Positions 37,980 to 47,008 of a DNA stretch of 64,000 bases are shown here, piece by piece; within the stretch, counting starts at the first letter, position 1, and every line of letters starts with the position of its first letter. Origin of the DNA: WVYX01 sp039586815. GTDB lineage: Bacteria; Gemmatimonadota; Gemmatimonadetes; Gemmatimonadales; GWC2-71-9. The notes beneath the pieces are model-generated. The model was not told the DNA's origin. It did not search any database and was given only the letters and a program-made list of their open reading frames with translations. The stretch lies in NCBI GenBank assembly GCA_039586815.1, contig JBDHJR010000004.1, positions 62,001 to 126,000 on the forward strand, given 5' to 3'. Position numbers and translations under genes: made by a program.

Positions 37980-38363
37980 ATGAAGAAGAAGCAACTTCAA
38001 CATCTCGAGAAACGGCTGCTGGAGGAGCGCAACCGCGTGATGAAGGAGCTCGGTCAGTACGACGAGCAGTTCAGCGGCACGCTGCAATCCTCGAACGGGG
38101 ACCTCTCCTCCTACTCGTTCCATATGGCGGACCAGGGAACCGACGCGATGGAACGGGAGAAGCAGTTCCTCTTTGCCTCGAAGGAAGGCCGCTACCTCTG
38201 GCACGTGAACGAGGCGCTGCGCCGCCTGTATTTCTCGCCCGAGAGTTTCGGGGTGTGCCAGGAGTGCAGCGAGGAGATCGGGTTCGAGCGGCTCGATGCG
38301 CTGCCGCATGCGCGGCTGTGCATCAAGTGCAAGGCGAAAGAGGAAGATGCAAAACGGGCTTAG
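37980..38363 (+). CDS. DksA/TraR-family zinc-finger protein
   Basis: The 127-residue protein has a basic helical start, a coiled segment with DGTDAMEREK-type acidic tip residues (DQGTDAMEREKQFL), and a C4 zinc finger (C93, C96, C114, C117 in VCQECSEEIGFERLDALPH and CIKC). Proteins of this family bind in the RNA polymerase secondary channel and tune transcription with ppGpp, although not all members do. The pairing with lspA directly downstream is conserved in many phyla. Its end overlaps the lspA start by 17 bases. Confidence 0.92.
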   Translation: MKKKQLQHLEKRLLEERNRVMKELGQYDEQFSGTLQSSNGDLSSYSFHMADQGTDAMEREKQFLFASKEGRYLWHVNEALRRLYFSPESFGVCQECSEEIGFERLDALPHARLCIKCKAKEEDAKRA

Positions 38364-38865
38364 GACCCCCTGGTTCTGGGGGGTCGCGCTCGCGGTGGTG
38401 CTGCTCGACTTCGTCACGAAGCAAATCGCGGTGACGGCCCTGGCGCACGCTCCGGTACCGATGCTCGGCAACTGGCTGACCTTCCGGCTGGTGTTCAATC
38501 CCGGAGCGGCCTTCGGCATCCACGTGGGTGAGTACTCGCGCTGGGTGTTCATGGTCCTGGCGCTGGTGGCGCTGGTCGTGCTGGGGTCCATGGTACGGCA
38601 CACGCGACCGACTCAGTGGGTGCGCCTCACGGCTCTTTCGCTCGTGTGCGGTGGCGCGGTCGGCAACCTGATCGATCGCGTGCGCAGCCCGCGCGGTGTG
38701 GTGGACTTCATCGACGTGTGGATCGGCGCGTTTCACTGGCCCACCTTCAACGTCGCCGACATGGCGGTGACTTGTGGTGCCGTCACCCTGGCCCTGGTGC
38801 TGTGGCAGGAGGGGCGGCAGGGCGGTGAAGCCACTGCGGAGCACGCCGGTCCGGCCGAGGCGTGA
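38347..38865 (+). CDS. lspA: Lipoprotein signal peptidase (signal peptidase II)
   Basis: The 172-residue membrane aspartyl protease removes signal peptides from prolipoproteins, of which this window encodes several. Four membrane helices are visible. The two catalytic aspartates are D120 (GVVDFID) and D138 (FNVADM), and NLIDR and NPGAAFG are the other family blocks. ATG 38347 starts inside the end of the dksA-like gene. A C-terminal polar tail (EHAGPAEA) extends past the last helix. Its end overlaps the rluD-like gene by ~40 bases. Confidence 0.95.
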   Translation: MQNGLRTPWFWGVALAVVLLDFVTKQIAVTALAHAPVPMLGNWLTFRLVFNPGAAFGIHVGEYSRWVFMVLALVALVVLGSMVRHTRPTQWVRLTALSLVCGGAVGNLIDRVRSPRGVVDFIDVWIGAFHWPTFNVADMAVTCGAVTLALVLWQEGRQGGEATAEHAGPAEA

Positions 38866-39865
38866 GCCGATTCCCACCGTCACGTTCCACGTCGCCACTG
38901 ACTCGACGGAGCGTCTCGACCGGTTCCTCGCCGACCAACTCTCTCTCTCCAGAACTCAAGCCGCACGGCTGATCGCCGCCGGCGGCGTAAGCGTCAACGA
39001 TGAGCCGGCCCGGGCCTCGCGCACGCTGAGCCGGGGCGACGCGGTGCGTGTGGAGGTCCCGGAGGAGGCGCCTCCCCGGGAGCTGACCCCCTATCACCGC
39101 TCCCTAACCGCCGTGTACGAGGACGATTCACTCCTCGTCGTGGATAAGCCTGCTGGTCTGGTTGTGCATCCGGCGCCGGGTCACTGGGACGACACTCTGC
39201 TGAACGCGCTGGTGGCCCGGGGTACCTCTCTGGGGGGCGGGGGAGAGGGGCGGCCGGGAATCGTGCACCGGCTCGACAAGGACACCTCGGGTCTGCTCAT
39301 CGTGGCCAAGACCGAGGCCGCCCACCGCGCGCTCAGCGGAGCCCTGGCACGCCGCAAGGTGACTCGCGCCTACGCCGCGCTCGTGTGGGGCCACGTCAGG
39401 CAGACCGTGGACGTGGATGCGCCGCTGGCACGGCACCCGTCCGACCGCAAGCGCATGGCGGTTCTGGCTACCGGCCGGCCCGCCCGGAGCCGCGTGGAGC
39501 CGGTGGCCAGGTTCGAGGCCTGCGACCTGCTGCGGGTGCGTCTGTCCACCGGCCGCACGCATCAGGTGCGCGTGCATCTGGCCCACTTGGGGCACCCAAT
39601 CGTGGGGGATCCGGTGTACGGCCAGGGGGGCGCCAGGCGGGTGACGGGGTCCCAGAGGCCGCTGGCGGAGGCGGTGGAGCGAGCCACGCCGCGCCAATCA
39701 CTCCATGCCGCGCTGCTCGGATTCAAGCACCCCGCGAGCGGCGAATGGGTCGAGTTCCGCAGCGAATGGCCCCCCGATCTACTCCCGGCGTTGGGCGCCG
39801 CGGCAGCCGATTCGAGTCTGCTTGCTCGCCCCAACGTGTTGGACTATCTTGGCTTCTTTAAATGA
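38825..39865 (+). CDS. rluD: RluA/RluD-family 23S rRNA pseudouridine synthase
   Basis: The 346-residue protein has an N-terminal S4 RNA-binding domain (DRFLADQLSLSRTQAARLI) and the catalytic domain with HRLDKDTSGLLIVAK, whose Asp (D151 from GTG 38825) attacks the uridine. GRTHQVRVHLAHLGHPIVGD is the second signature. I chose GTG 38825 because GGGGCGGCAGGG lies upstream and longer frames run deep into lspA. The lspA-rluD order is common. RluD of other bacteria modifies helix 69, but the exact site here is inferred. Confidence 0.92.
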   Translation: MKPLRSTPVRPRREPIPTVTFHVATDSTERLDRFLADQLSLSRTQAARLIAAGGVSVNDEPARASRTLSRGDAVRVEVPEEAPPRELTPYHRSLTAVYEDDSLLVVDKPAGLVVHPAPGHWDDTLLNALVARGTSLGGGGEGRPGIVHRLDKDTSGLLIVAKTEAAHRALSGALARRKVTRAYAALVWGHVRQTVDVDAPLARHPSDRKRMAVLATGRPARSRVEPVARFEACDLLRVRLSTGRTHQVRVHLAHLGHPIVGDPVYGQGGARRVTGSQRPLAEAVERATPRQSLHAALLGFKHPASGEWVEFRSEWPPDLLPALGAAAADSSLLARPNVLDYLGFFK

Positions 39866-39866
39866 G

Positions 39867-40301
39867 ATGCGTGACTTGGCGGGCGCTCGAATCCTCGTTT
39901 TCAGGGTGGTCGATCGGCTGTGTGGGGCGGACGTGGACGCTGTCCGTGAGATCCTCCCCAGGCAGGCCGCCACCCGCGTCCCCGGTGCTGACGAGGCGGT
40001 GGCCGGCCTCATCAACATCCGGGGCCAGCTCGTGCCGTTGGTCGACGGGAGTCGTGCGCTAGGCCACAGCACCGACGGCGGGGGGCAGACCATAGTGCTC
40101 CTCGAGGTTAGCGAGCAGTTGGTCGGGTTCACGGTCGACGAAGTGATCGACCTGGTGTCCGTCGCCGCCGACGATCTCTCCGACCGCGGTGACTTGCCGG
40201 GCGTCGATCCCCGTCTGGTGCGGGCAGTGGGCCGGCGCGGGGACGACTCGTTTGTTCTGCTCGATCTCGAAGCGTTGCTGACCCCAATCCTCAGCGTGTA
40301 G
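39867..40301 (+). CDS. cheW: CheW-like chemotaxis adaptor
   Basis: The 144-residue protein is a CheW-like SH3-type domain that couples receptors to the CheA kinase. Recognisable parts are RILVFRVVDRLCGADVDAVREIL near the start (as separate strands), VAGLINIRGQLVPLVD in the centre and FTVDEVIDLVSV. ATG 39867 follows the rluD stop by one base; an overlapping ATG at 39862 is in another frame. It is the first chemosensory gene of the cluster and precedes cheY. It is shorter and more diverged than the third copy at 55.6 kb. Confidence 0.85.
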   Translation: MRDLAGARILVFRVVDRLCGADVDAVREILPRQAATRVPGADEAVAGLINIRGQLVPLVDGSRALGHSTDGGGQTIVLLEVSEQLVGFTVDEVIDLVSVAADDLSDRGDLPGVDPRLVRAVGRRGDDSFVLLDLEALLTPILSV

Positions 40302-40310
40302 GGAGGCTGT

Positions 40311-40673
40311 GTGAGCCATACGGTACTCGTGTGCGATGACGCGATCTTCATGCGGACGATGATCAGCGACATCCTGACGCAAGCAGGCTACGAGGTGGTG
40401 GGCGAGGCGGAGACCGGCACGCAGGCGGTCGAAAAGTACAAGCAGCTGAAGCCCGACCTGGTCACGATGGATATCGTGATGCCCGACATGGGTGGCATCG
40501 ACGCCGTGCGAGAGATCGTAAGCGGCGATCCCAGCGCGCGCGTCCTGATGTGCAGCGCCATGGGCCAGCAGGCGCTCGTCGTCGAGGCGATCCAGGCAGG
40601 TGCCAAGGACTTCGTCGTGAAGCCGTTCCAGCCGTCCCGCGTGCTCGAGGCGGTCCAGCGGGTGCTCGGCTAG
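40311..40673 (+). CDS. cheY: CheY-type single-domain response regulator
   Basis: The 120-residue receiver begins at GTG 40311. It has the acidic pair in LVCDDAIFMRTM, the phosphoacceptor D54 in TMDIVMPDMGGID, the Ser/Thr switch position in MCSAMGQ and the Lys in VVKPFQPS. With no DNA-binding domain it should relay the CheA signal by binding a target. The target here could be the MglA or pilus machinery rather than a flagellar motor. It lies between cheW and cheA with gaps of a few bases. Confidence 0.93.
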   Translation: MSHTVLVCDDAIFMRTMISDILTQAGYEVVGEAETGTQAVEKYKQLKPDLVTMDIVMPDMGGIDAVREIVSGDPSARVLMCSAMGQQALVVEAIQAGAKDFVVKPFQPSRVLEAVQRVLG

Positions 40674-40675
40674 GC

Positions 40676-42544
40676 ATGGACCTCTCGCAGTATGCGGAGC
40701 TCTTTCTAGCCGAAAGTCGCGAACACCTCAGCACCATCAACCGGCTACTGCTGGAGTGGGAGCGGGACCCACAGGCGAGCGAGCCCGTAGCGGGGATCTT
40801 CCGGGCCATGCACACGATCAAGGGCATGGCCGCGACCATGGGATACGCCAAGGTCGCCGACTTGGCACACCGCACCGAGAGCCTGCTCGACATCCTGCGG
40901 AGCGGTGGGCGCACGGCATCCGAGGAGCTCTTCGAGCTCCTCTTCAAGAGCGCCGACTCCCTCGATCAGGCCATAGAAGCGTCCGTGGCCGGGCGCGAAT
41001 CCCAACTGGACGTGAGCGCCGTGGTGCAGGCCGTGGACGCCGCTACGGCCAGCCTCGAGAAAGCCGGGGGCCGCCGCAAGCGCGCCCGACCTTCGGCGCC
41101 GGCCGCGGCTACACCGGCGGGAGCCGGCCAGGCGGTGCAGGTGACGCTGGCGCCCGAGTCGCCCCTCAAGGGAGCCCGGGCACTGATCATCCTGCAGCAG
41201 GTGGGCGCACTGGGTCGCGTGCTCGCGGTCGAGCCGCCCGCCGCTGCCATGGAGGCCGACGAGTTCGACGGGCGCTTCACCTTCCGGCTGGAGACCGAGG
41301 CCTCGGACGAGGTGGTGGAGCAGGCCATCAGAAGCAGCGGCGACGTGGAGCGAGTGGAGCTCGCTTCCGCGGACGAAGCGCAGCCCGCGGCAGAGGCGGC
41401 GGGACGGCAGGCGCGCCACATCCGGGTCGACCTGCGCCGGCTCGATGCGCTCATGAACCTGATCGGTGAGCTGCTCACCACGCGCGCCGCGCTCACGGAT
41501 ATCAGCGTGCAGCGCGCCGACCCCGAGCTGGAGGAGGTCAGCGCCAAGTTCTCGCAGCTGGCGGGCGATCTCCAGAGTGAGATCATCCAGGCCCGCATGA
41601 CGCCGGTGTGGCAGGTGTTCGACCGCTTCCCGCGTCTGGTGCGCGACCTCTCGCGCAAGCTCGACAAGCAGATCGACTTTCGCGTGGAAGGGAAGGAAAT
41701 CGAGCTCGACCGCGCGATTCTGGACGAGATCGGCGATTCCCTGGTGCACCTCCTGCGCAACGCCGTGGGTCACGGGATCGAGAGCGCCAAGGACCGCAAG
41801 GCGGCGGGGAAGCCGGCCGAAGGAACCATCGAGCTGAGCGCCAGGCGGGAGCGCGCCGCGGTGGCGATTCGGGTGCGGGACGACGGGCGCGGCATCGATC
41901 GCGCCAAGATCCTGGATCGGGCGAAGGAGCTGGGTTTCGTGGACGCGGATGTGGACTCGCTGAGTGACGAGGTGCTGTTGCGGGTGCTCTCGCAGTCCGG
42001 CATGAGCACGGCTGACGAGGTGTCGGACCTGTCGGGACGTGGCGTGGGAATCGACGCCGTGGTGCACGCGACGAGGGCCATGGGAGGTGGGGTCGAGGTG
42101 CATACGACCGCGGGTGAAGGCACCACCTTCACGCTGCGTCTCCCCACCACGCTGGCGATCGTCCGGGCCCTCATCACGCGCGTGGGAGAGGAGCGTTACG
42201 CACTCCCCATTACGCATGTGGCGGAGACACTGGACCTGGGCGCCGCCCAGGTCACGCGCGCCGACGAGCGCGACGCGATGACCCTGCGGGAGGGAGTGGT
42301 GCCGCTGGTGTACTTGCGGCGCATGCTGGAGGTCGTGGGAGACGAGCCCAAGCGCAGTCCCGTGATCGTGCTGCAGATTGGAGACCGCCGCTCCGGGCTC
42401 GTGGTGGACCAGCTTCTCGGCCAGCAGGAGATAGTAGTGAAGGCCTTCACCCCGCCGCGGGGTATGCTGCCCATCTTCAGCGGCGCGACAATTCTAGGAG
42501 AAGGGCGCCCGGTCCTGATTCTCGATGCGGCCGGCTTAGTCTAG
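40676..42544 (+). CDS. cheA: Chemotaxis histidine kinase CheA
   Basis: The 622-residue kinase starts at ATG 40676. The HPt domain carries H46 in FRAMHTIKGMAATMGY. A middle segment of ~100 residues (~170-235) resembles the CheY/regulator-binding domain. The dimer helices begin near RVDLRRLDALMNLIGELL, the ATPase has LLRNAVGHGIE (N box), VRDDGRGID (G1) and GRGVGIDAV (G2), and a C-terminal CheW-like regulatory domain ends at LILDAAGLV. It should phosphorylate CheY and CheB of this cluster in response to receptors encoded elsewhere. Confidence 0.96.
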   Translation: MDLSQYAELFLAESREHLSTINRLLLEWERDPQASEPVAGIFRAMHTIKGMAATMGYAKVADLAHRTESLLDILRSGGRTASEELFELLFKSADSLDQAIEASVAGRESQLDVSAVVQAVDAATASLEKAGGRRKRARPSAPAAATPAGAGQAVQVTLAPESPLKGARALIILQQVGALGRVLAVEPPAAAMEADEFDGRFTFRLETEASDEVVEQAIRSSGDVERVELASADEAQPAAEAAGRQARHIRVDLRRLDALMNLIGELLTTRAALTDISVQRADPELEEVSAKFSQLAGDLQSEIIQARMTPVWQVFDRFPRLVRDLSRKLDKQIDFRVEGKEIELDRAILDEIGDSLVHLLRNAVGHGIESAKDRKAAGKPAEGTIELSARRERAAVAIRVRDDGRGIDRAKILDRAKELGFVDADVDSLSDEVLLRVLSQSGMSTADEVSDLSGRGVGIDAVVHATRAMGGGVEVHTTAGEGTTFTLRLPTTLAIVRALITRVGEERYALPITHVAETLDLGAAQVTRADERDAMTLREGVVPLVYLRRMLEVVGDEPKRSPVIVLQIGDRRSGLVVDQLLGQQEIVVKAFTPPRGMLPIFSGATILGEGRPVLILDAAGLV

Positions 42545-42552
42545 GAGCAAGC

Positions 42553-43170
42553 ATGGTAGACCTGCGAGATCTCGAAGAACTACAGCTGGACGCCCTGAGG
42601 GAAGTCGCCAACATCGGCGCGGGGCACGCTGCGACGGCGCTCTCGCAGCTCACCGACCGTCGCATCATGATCAGCGTGCCGCAGATCTACGTAGAGCGCC
42701 TCGAGCAGGTGCCGGATATCCTGGGTGACGCTGAAGACGTCGTTGCCGCCGTGCTGATGCACATGCTGGGGGACCTGACGGGGCGAATGCTGCTCGTCGT
42801 GCCGCAGTCGAACGCGATGCTGCTGTGCGACCTCCTGCTGCGGCGCGAGCCGGAAACCACGAGCGAGTTCGGCGATCTCGAGCAGTCCAGCCTCAAGGAG
42901 GCGGGCAACATCCTGGGAGGTGCGTACATGAACGCCCTCTCGGACTTCATGGGGATGATGCTGCTTCCCTCCGTCCCGAGCCTGGCCGTGGATCTCTCGG
43001 GCGCGGTGCTGAGCACCACGCACCTGAGCTTTGGACGGGACAAGGACGTGGTGTTCTGCGTCGAGACCAACTTCCACTTCGCTGAAGCGGATGCGATGCT
43101 GCGCGGCCATTTCCTGCTGCTGCCCGACGTCGCCTCGTTGAAGACCATCTTCGACGCCATCCGTATCTGA
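42553..43170 (+). CDS. cheC: CheC-type CheY-P phosphatase
   Basis: The 205-residue protein has both CheC phosphatase motifs: LREVANIGAGHAATALSQL (E, N) and, about 100 residues later, LKEAGNILGGAYMNALSDF (E, N). This duplicated layout is that of CheC, not of CheX, which has a single site. CheC removes phosphate from CheY and is usually stimulated by CheD, which is encoded ~10.5 kb downstream in the same run. An AGGAG ribosome site lies nine bases before ATG 42553. Confidence 0.93.
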   Translation: MVDLRDLEELQLDALREVANIGAGHAATALSQLTDRRIMISVPQIYVERLEQVPDILGDAEDVVAAVLMHMLGDLTGRMLLVVPQSNAMLLCDLLLRREPETTSEFGDLEQSSLKEAGNILGGAYMNALSDFMGMMLLPSVPSLAVDLSGAVLSTTHLSFGRDKDVVFCVETNFHFAEADAMLRGHFLLLPDVASLKTIFDAIRI

Positions 43171-43174
43171 CTCG

Positions 43175-45853
43175 ATGTCCACGGGCGCGCTGCCGGAGAA
43201 GGACCGCGACGTCCTACGGTCGTTCGCCCGCCGGATCGACCCCTCTGACGCCGGTGCCCACAACAACCTTGGGGTGCTGTACCATCGCAAAGGGTTGGTG
43301 GAGGACGCGATCGCGGAGTTCCAGCGGGCGCTCGAGCTGGATCCGAAGATGCTCACCGCCCGGCGCAACCTGGAGATCGCCTACAAGGCGTCGGGGTTCT
43401 ACGATCGTCGCATAGCGGAGCTCAGCGAGCGGCTGCGCGCGGATCCCGAGGACGGCAACGCCCGCTGGGAGCTGGCCCGCGCGTATGCATCGCTGGGGCA
43501 GTACGACGAAGCGGCGCGCGAGTTCCACGCACTGATCGAACGCGATCCCAACAGCGTGGCCGCGATGATCCAGCTGGGACTCGCCGAGAAGAGCCGCGGC
43601 AAGCTGGAAGAGGCGGTCGAGTGGCTGGAGCGGGCCCGCACCCTGGATGCCGAGAGCAGCGTCATATACCAGTATCTCGGCGAGCTGCAGTACAACCGGG
43701 GGCGCAACACGGAGGCCCTCGAGGCGCTGCAGCAAGCCGCCCATCTCAACCCCGAGAATGCCGACGCCCACTACCAGATGGCGTTCGTGCTGGGCGATCT
43801 GGGGCGGCACGAAGAGGCGCGGGCCGCGACGAAGAATGCGATCGAGCTGAACCCTACGCTGGGCCGCGCGCAGGCCAACCTGACGCTCGAGTCGATCGCC
43901 GAGCAGCGAGACCGTCCCTCGGCGCCGTTCCCGGCGCAACCCGATGTAGATGAGACCCTGGCCCACTACAACCTGGGTCGGGCCTTTCGGCGGCAGGGCT
44001 ACTACAACGAGGCGCTCAAGGAGTACCGGCTCGCGCTGGAGCGGGGTGAGGATCGCAAGCTCGTGCTTCAGGCCCTGGCCGAGGTGAACCTGCTGAAGCG
44101 CGACCACGCCGCGGCGCTGGAGCTGTACGACAAGCTGGTCGCCGAGATTGCCGACTCGCCCAGGCTGTGGAACGAGCGAGGCGTGGTGCTGCACCAGCTC
44201 GGTCGGTTCGAGGACGCCGTCGGCTCGTATCAGCGGGCGGTGCACCATGGGGCCGACTACGCCCTCGCGCGAAACAACCTGGCCATCACCCTGGCCCAGG
44301 TGGGCAGACCCGAGGACGCGGTCGAGATGCTGGGGGAGGCGCTCAGGCACGGCCCCGACCTGACCATACCGCGGCTCAACCTGGGATTGCTGCTCTACAG
44401 CCTGAGGCGGTACCAGCTCGCGCTCCAGGCGTTCCGGCGGGTGCTGGAGCAGGACAACGCGTCGGCCGCCGCGTGGAACGGACTGGGTCTGGTGCTCACC
44501 GAGACCGAACGGGCCGAGGACGCGCGCAACGCGTTCTCGCGCGCCGTCGAGGCCGACCCGCAATCAGCAGAGGCGCACTACAACCTGAGCTTTGCGCTGT
44601 CGCGCCTCGGCGATTTCGACGGTGCGCTCAGGGCGGTCACGCGGGCGCAGACACTCGATCCCTACTACGTGCCACAGAAGTTCCGGCTCGCCATCGACCT
44701 GCAGTACGAGGATCCGGGGATCTCGGTGGTCCCGGAGATCTCGGCCGACGTGGCGGCGGAGTTGACGAGCCAGAGCCTCAAGCTCGAGCCCGGGACGCTC
44801 GACAGCCTGTTCCGCGAGCTGGAGCGTCCGGCGCCCAAGCCCGCTGCGCCAGCCAAGCGGGGCGATCCCTTTGGCCTGGCACGGGACTACCTCAATAAGG
44901 GGCTGTTCGAGCTCGCATCCGCCGAGGCGAACCGCGCGCTGAGCCGCGGGGCCAATGAGGTGGAGGCCCAGGTGTTGCTCGGCGAGATCTTCGCCCGCCG
45001 CGGACTGCACGGCGAGTCGCTGGAGCGGTACCGGGAGGCACGGCGACTGGCGCCTGACCGGGCCGACGTGCGCCTGGCCGAGATGCGGGAGCTGCTGGCG
45101 TTGGAGCGCGGCGCGGAGGCGGTGGAAGATGCCACGGCGCTGGCGGCGGAGCGCCCCGACGACGTGGACGTGCTGGTTGTGCTGGCCCGGGCGCGGCTCG
45201 CCGCAGCCGACCCGGGCAACGCGATGCAGGCGCTCCAGGCGGCCCGCGCGCGCGCGCCGCAGCGGGCCGACCTGCTGGAGCTGGAGGGAGACATCGCGGC
45301 GGGAATGCGCAACTGGACCGCGGCGCGAACCGCGTACGAAGGAGCGCTGGAGCTCGACCCCCGGTTGGTGCGGGTACGCTTCGCGCTGGGCAAGGTCCAC
45401 GAGGCGCGCGAAGACTGGGGGGCGGCAGAAGCATCGTACCGGGCGGCGCTCGATCAGCTGCCGACGTTCTTCGATGCCGCGGTTGCGCTTGCCGAGCTGC
45501 ATCGTAGAACCGGGGCGCCGCGTGAGGCAATCGCTCTTCTGGCGGACCTGCTCACGGCCGACTCCGCCGCGCTCGACGCACTGCTGGTGCTGGGCAAGGC
45601 GCTGCTCGACGACGGACGAGTGGAGGAAGCGCTGCACTCGTTCGACCGTATCCTGACGCACGATCCGCATCATCTGGCGGCCCTGTTCTTCTCGGGCGTC
45701 GTGTTCGCCCGTCAGCGGCGGTACCAGCAGGCAGTGGAACGGTGGGATCGGGTGATCGATCTGGACCCGTCCGGCCCCTACGCGCAGCGGGCGCGCAAGC
45801 ACGCGCGCACGGCGCTGGACCTGCGGCACATCTTCAAGTCCGAGGTGGCGTAG
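43175..45853 (+). CDS. Large TPR-repeat protein
   Basis: The 892-residue soluble protein is made almost entirely of tetratricopeptide repeats. Clear units include AHNNLGVLYHRKGLVEDAIA, AHYNLGRAFRRQGYYNEALK, AWNGLGLVLTETERAEDARN and AHYNLSFALSRLGDFDGALR. A weaker linker (~500-575), with Pro and charge, separates two repeat blocks. No signal peptide or enzyme motif is seen. Long TPR arrays form protein-binding surfaces, so a scaffold for the signalling cluster is the most likely role. It sits four bases after cheC. Confidence 0.85.
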   Translation: MSTGALPEKDRDVLRSFARRIDPSDAGAHNNLGVLYHRKGLVEDAIAEFQRALELDPKMLTARRNLEIAYKASGFYDRRIAELSERLRADPEDGNARWELARAYASLGQYDEAAREFHALIERDPNSVAAMIQLGLAEKSRGKLEEAVEWLERARTLDAESSVIYQYLGELQYNRGRNTEALEALQQAAHLNPENADAHYQMAFVLGDLGRHEEARAATKNAIELNPTLGRAQANLTLESIAEQRDRPSAPFPAQPDVDETLAHYNLGRAFRRQGYYNEALKEYRLALERGEDRKLVLQALAEVNLLKRDHAAALELYDKLVAEIADSPRLWNERGVVLHQLGRFEDAVGSYQRAVHHGADYALARNNLAITLAQVGRPEDAVEMLGEALRHGPDLTIPRLNLGLLLYSLRRYQLALQAFRRVLEQDNASAAAWNGLGLVLTETERAEDARNAFSRAVEADPQSAEAHYNLSFALSRLGDFDGALRAVTRAQTLDPYYVPQKFRLAIDLQYEDPGISVVPEISADVAAELTSQSLKLEPGTLDSLFRELERPAPKPAAPAKRGDPFGLARDYLNKGLFELASAEANRALSRGANEVEAQVLLGEIFARRGLHGESLERYREARRLAPDRADVRLAEMRELLALERGAEAVEDATALAAERPDDVDVLVVLARARLAAADPGNAMQALQAARARAPQRADLLELEGDIAAGMRNWTAARTAYEGALELDPRLVRVRFALGKVHEAREDWGAAEASYRAALDQLPTFFDAAVALAELHRRTGAPREAIALLADLLTADSAALDALLVLGKALLDDGRVEEALHSFDRILTHDPHHLAALFFSGVVFARQRRYQQAVERWDRVIDLDPSGPYAQRARKHARTALDLRHIFKSEVA

Positions 45854-45856
45854 ACC

Positions 45857-47008
45857 ATGGCTATCGAGGGGCCACTCAAGGAACTGGGGATCCACGATGT
45901 CTTCCAGTTGCTCGACCTGAGCCGCAAGACGGGTGTGCTCACGGTGGCGTCGAAGCTGCGGCACAACCAGGGGACGGTCTACTTCGACGCCGGCGCCGTG
46001 GTGTACGCGGAGATCCAGAGCAACCCACATCCGTTGGGTGGCATGCTGGTTCGGGCCGGGAAGATCACCGAGGCGGATCTGCACCGGGCCCGCGACATGC
46101 AGGAGGGGGGTGACGGGCGGCTCCTGGGTGAGGTCCTGCTGGACATCGGCGCCGTCAATCAGCGGGAGCTCGAGCGCCAGGTGAGGTTCCAGGTCGAGGA
46201 AGTGATCTTCGAGGTCATGAACTGGCGCGAGGGCTACTTCTCGTTCGTGGAGGGTCCGCTGCAGGAAGTCCCGGCCGATGCCACCGTGCGAATCACCACG
46301 GAATCGGTGCTCATGGAGGGCGCACGCCGGATCGACGAGTGGTCGCGCATCGAATCCAAGATCCCGCACAGCGGAGTGGTGCCCGCGCTCGCACCCGCTG
46401 TGGGCGGTGAGAGCGGCGGACTCGACCTGCTTCCGTTCGAGTGGGAGGTGCTGGCGACGATCGACGGCGAGCGGGACCTGCGTGCCATCGCCAGCGCCGT
46501 GGCCCGCTCCGAGTTCGACGTGGCCAAGACCATATTCGGACTCGAGAGCGCGGGGCTCCTGACCGTGGCCGATAGGGGAGCGGCTGCGGCGTCCGCGGAG
46601 CTGTCCGGCGACGTGCGGGGATGGGTGGAGCGCGCCGAGGCGGCCCTCGAGGGTGGTGACCTTGCCACGGCACGCGAGCTTGCCGAGACGATGCGGGAGC
46701 GGTTCCCGCACGAGGCCGCAGTCCACTTCGTGCTGGGACGCGTGAGCCTCGCGGGCGGCGACGCCGGGTCGGCCGAGGAGTGCCTGCGGCGCGCACTCAG
46801 GGTGGATCCCTTGTTCGGAGTGGCGCACCGCCTGCTGGGAGACGCCCTGGCGCTGCAGGGGCGCTTCGGCGAGGCGGTTGAGTGGTGGCAGCGCTGGCTC
46901 AAGATCGGCGAGCAGGAGGGCGGAAGCGCCGAGGAGATACAACAGGTGCGCGACGCTGTCGCCGCCGCCCAGAGCCTCGGCACCTACCTGAGAGGGTCAC
47001 GTGGCTAG
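45857..47008 (+). CDS. DUF4388 (PATAN)-TPR protein
   Basis: The 383-residue protein opens with the DUF4388/PATAN pattern: MAIEGPLKELGIHDVFQLL, RKTGVLTV, then GTVYFDAGAVVYAE. A second region (~70-165) covers DLHRARDMQ through ARRIDEWSRIE, shared with the second DUF4388 protein at 51.2 kb. TPR-like repeats follow in ~250-370. PATAN-type domains occur in cyanobacterial regulators, some of which bind the type IV pilus motor. It overlaps the next gene by eight bases. The domain call is firm; the partner is inference. Confidence 0.85.
   Translation: MAIEGPLKELGIHDVFQLLDLSRKTGVLTVASKLRHNQGTVYFDAGAVVYAEIQSNPHPLGGMLVRAGKITEADLHRARDMQEGGDGRLLGEVLLDIGAVNQRELERQVRFQVEEVIFEVMNWREGYFSFVEGPLQEVPADATVRITTESVLMEGARRIDEWSRIESKIPHSGVVPALAPAVGGESGGLDLLPFEWEVLATIDGERDLRAIASAVARSEFDVAKTIFGLESAGLLTVADRGAAAASAELSGDVRGWVERAEAALEGGDLATARELAETMRERFPHEAAVHFVLGRVSLAGGDAGSAEECLRRALRVDPLFGVAHRLLGDALALQGRFGEAVEWWQRWLKIGEQEGGSAEEIQQVRDAVAAAQSLGTYLRGSRG

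Noticed and set aside
44564..46942. A 792-codon minus-strand frame opposite the TPR and DUF4388 genes
   Set aside because: It is a mirror of the biased codons in the TPR repeats. The plus-strand proteins have clear repeats and coupled starts.
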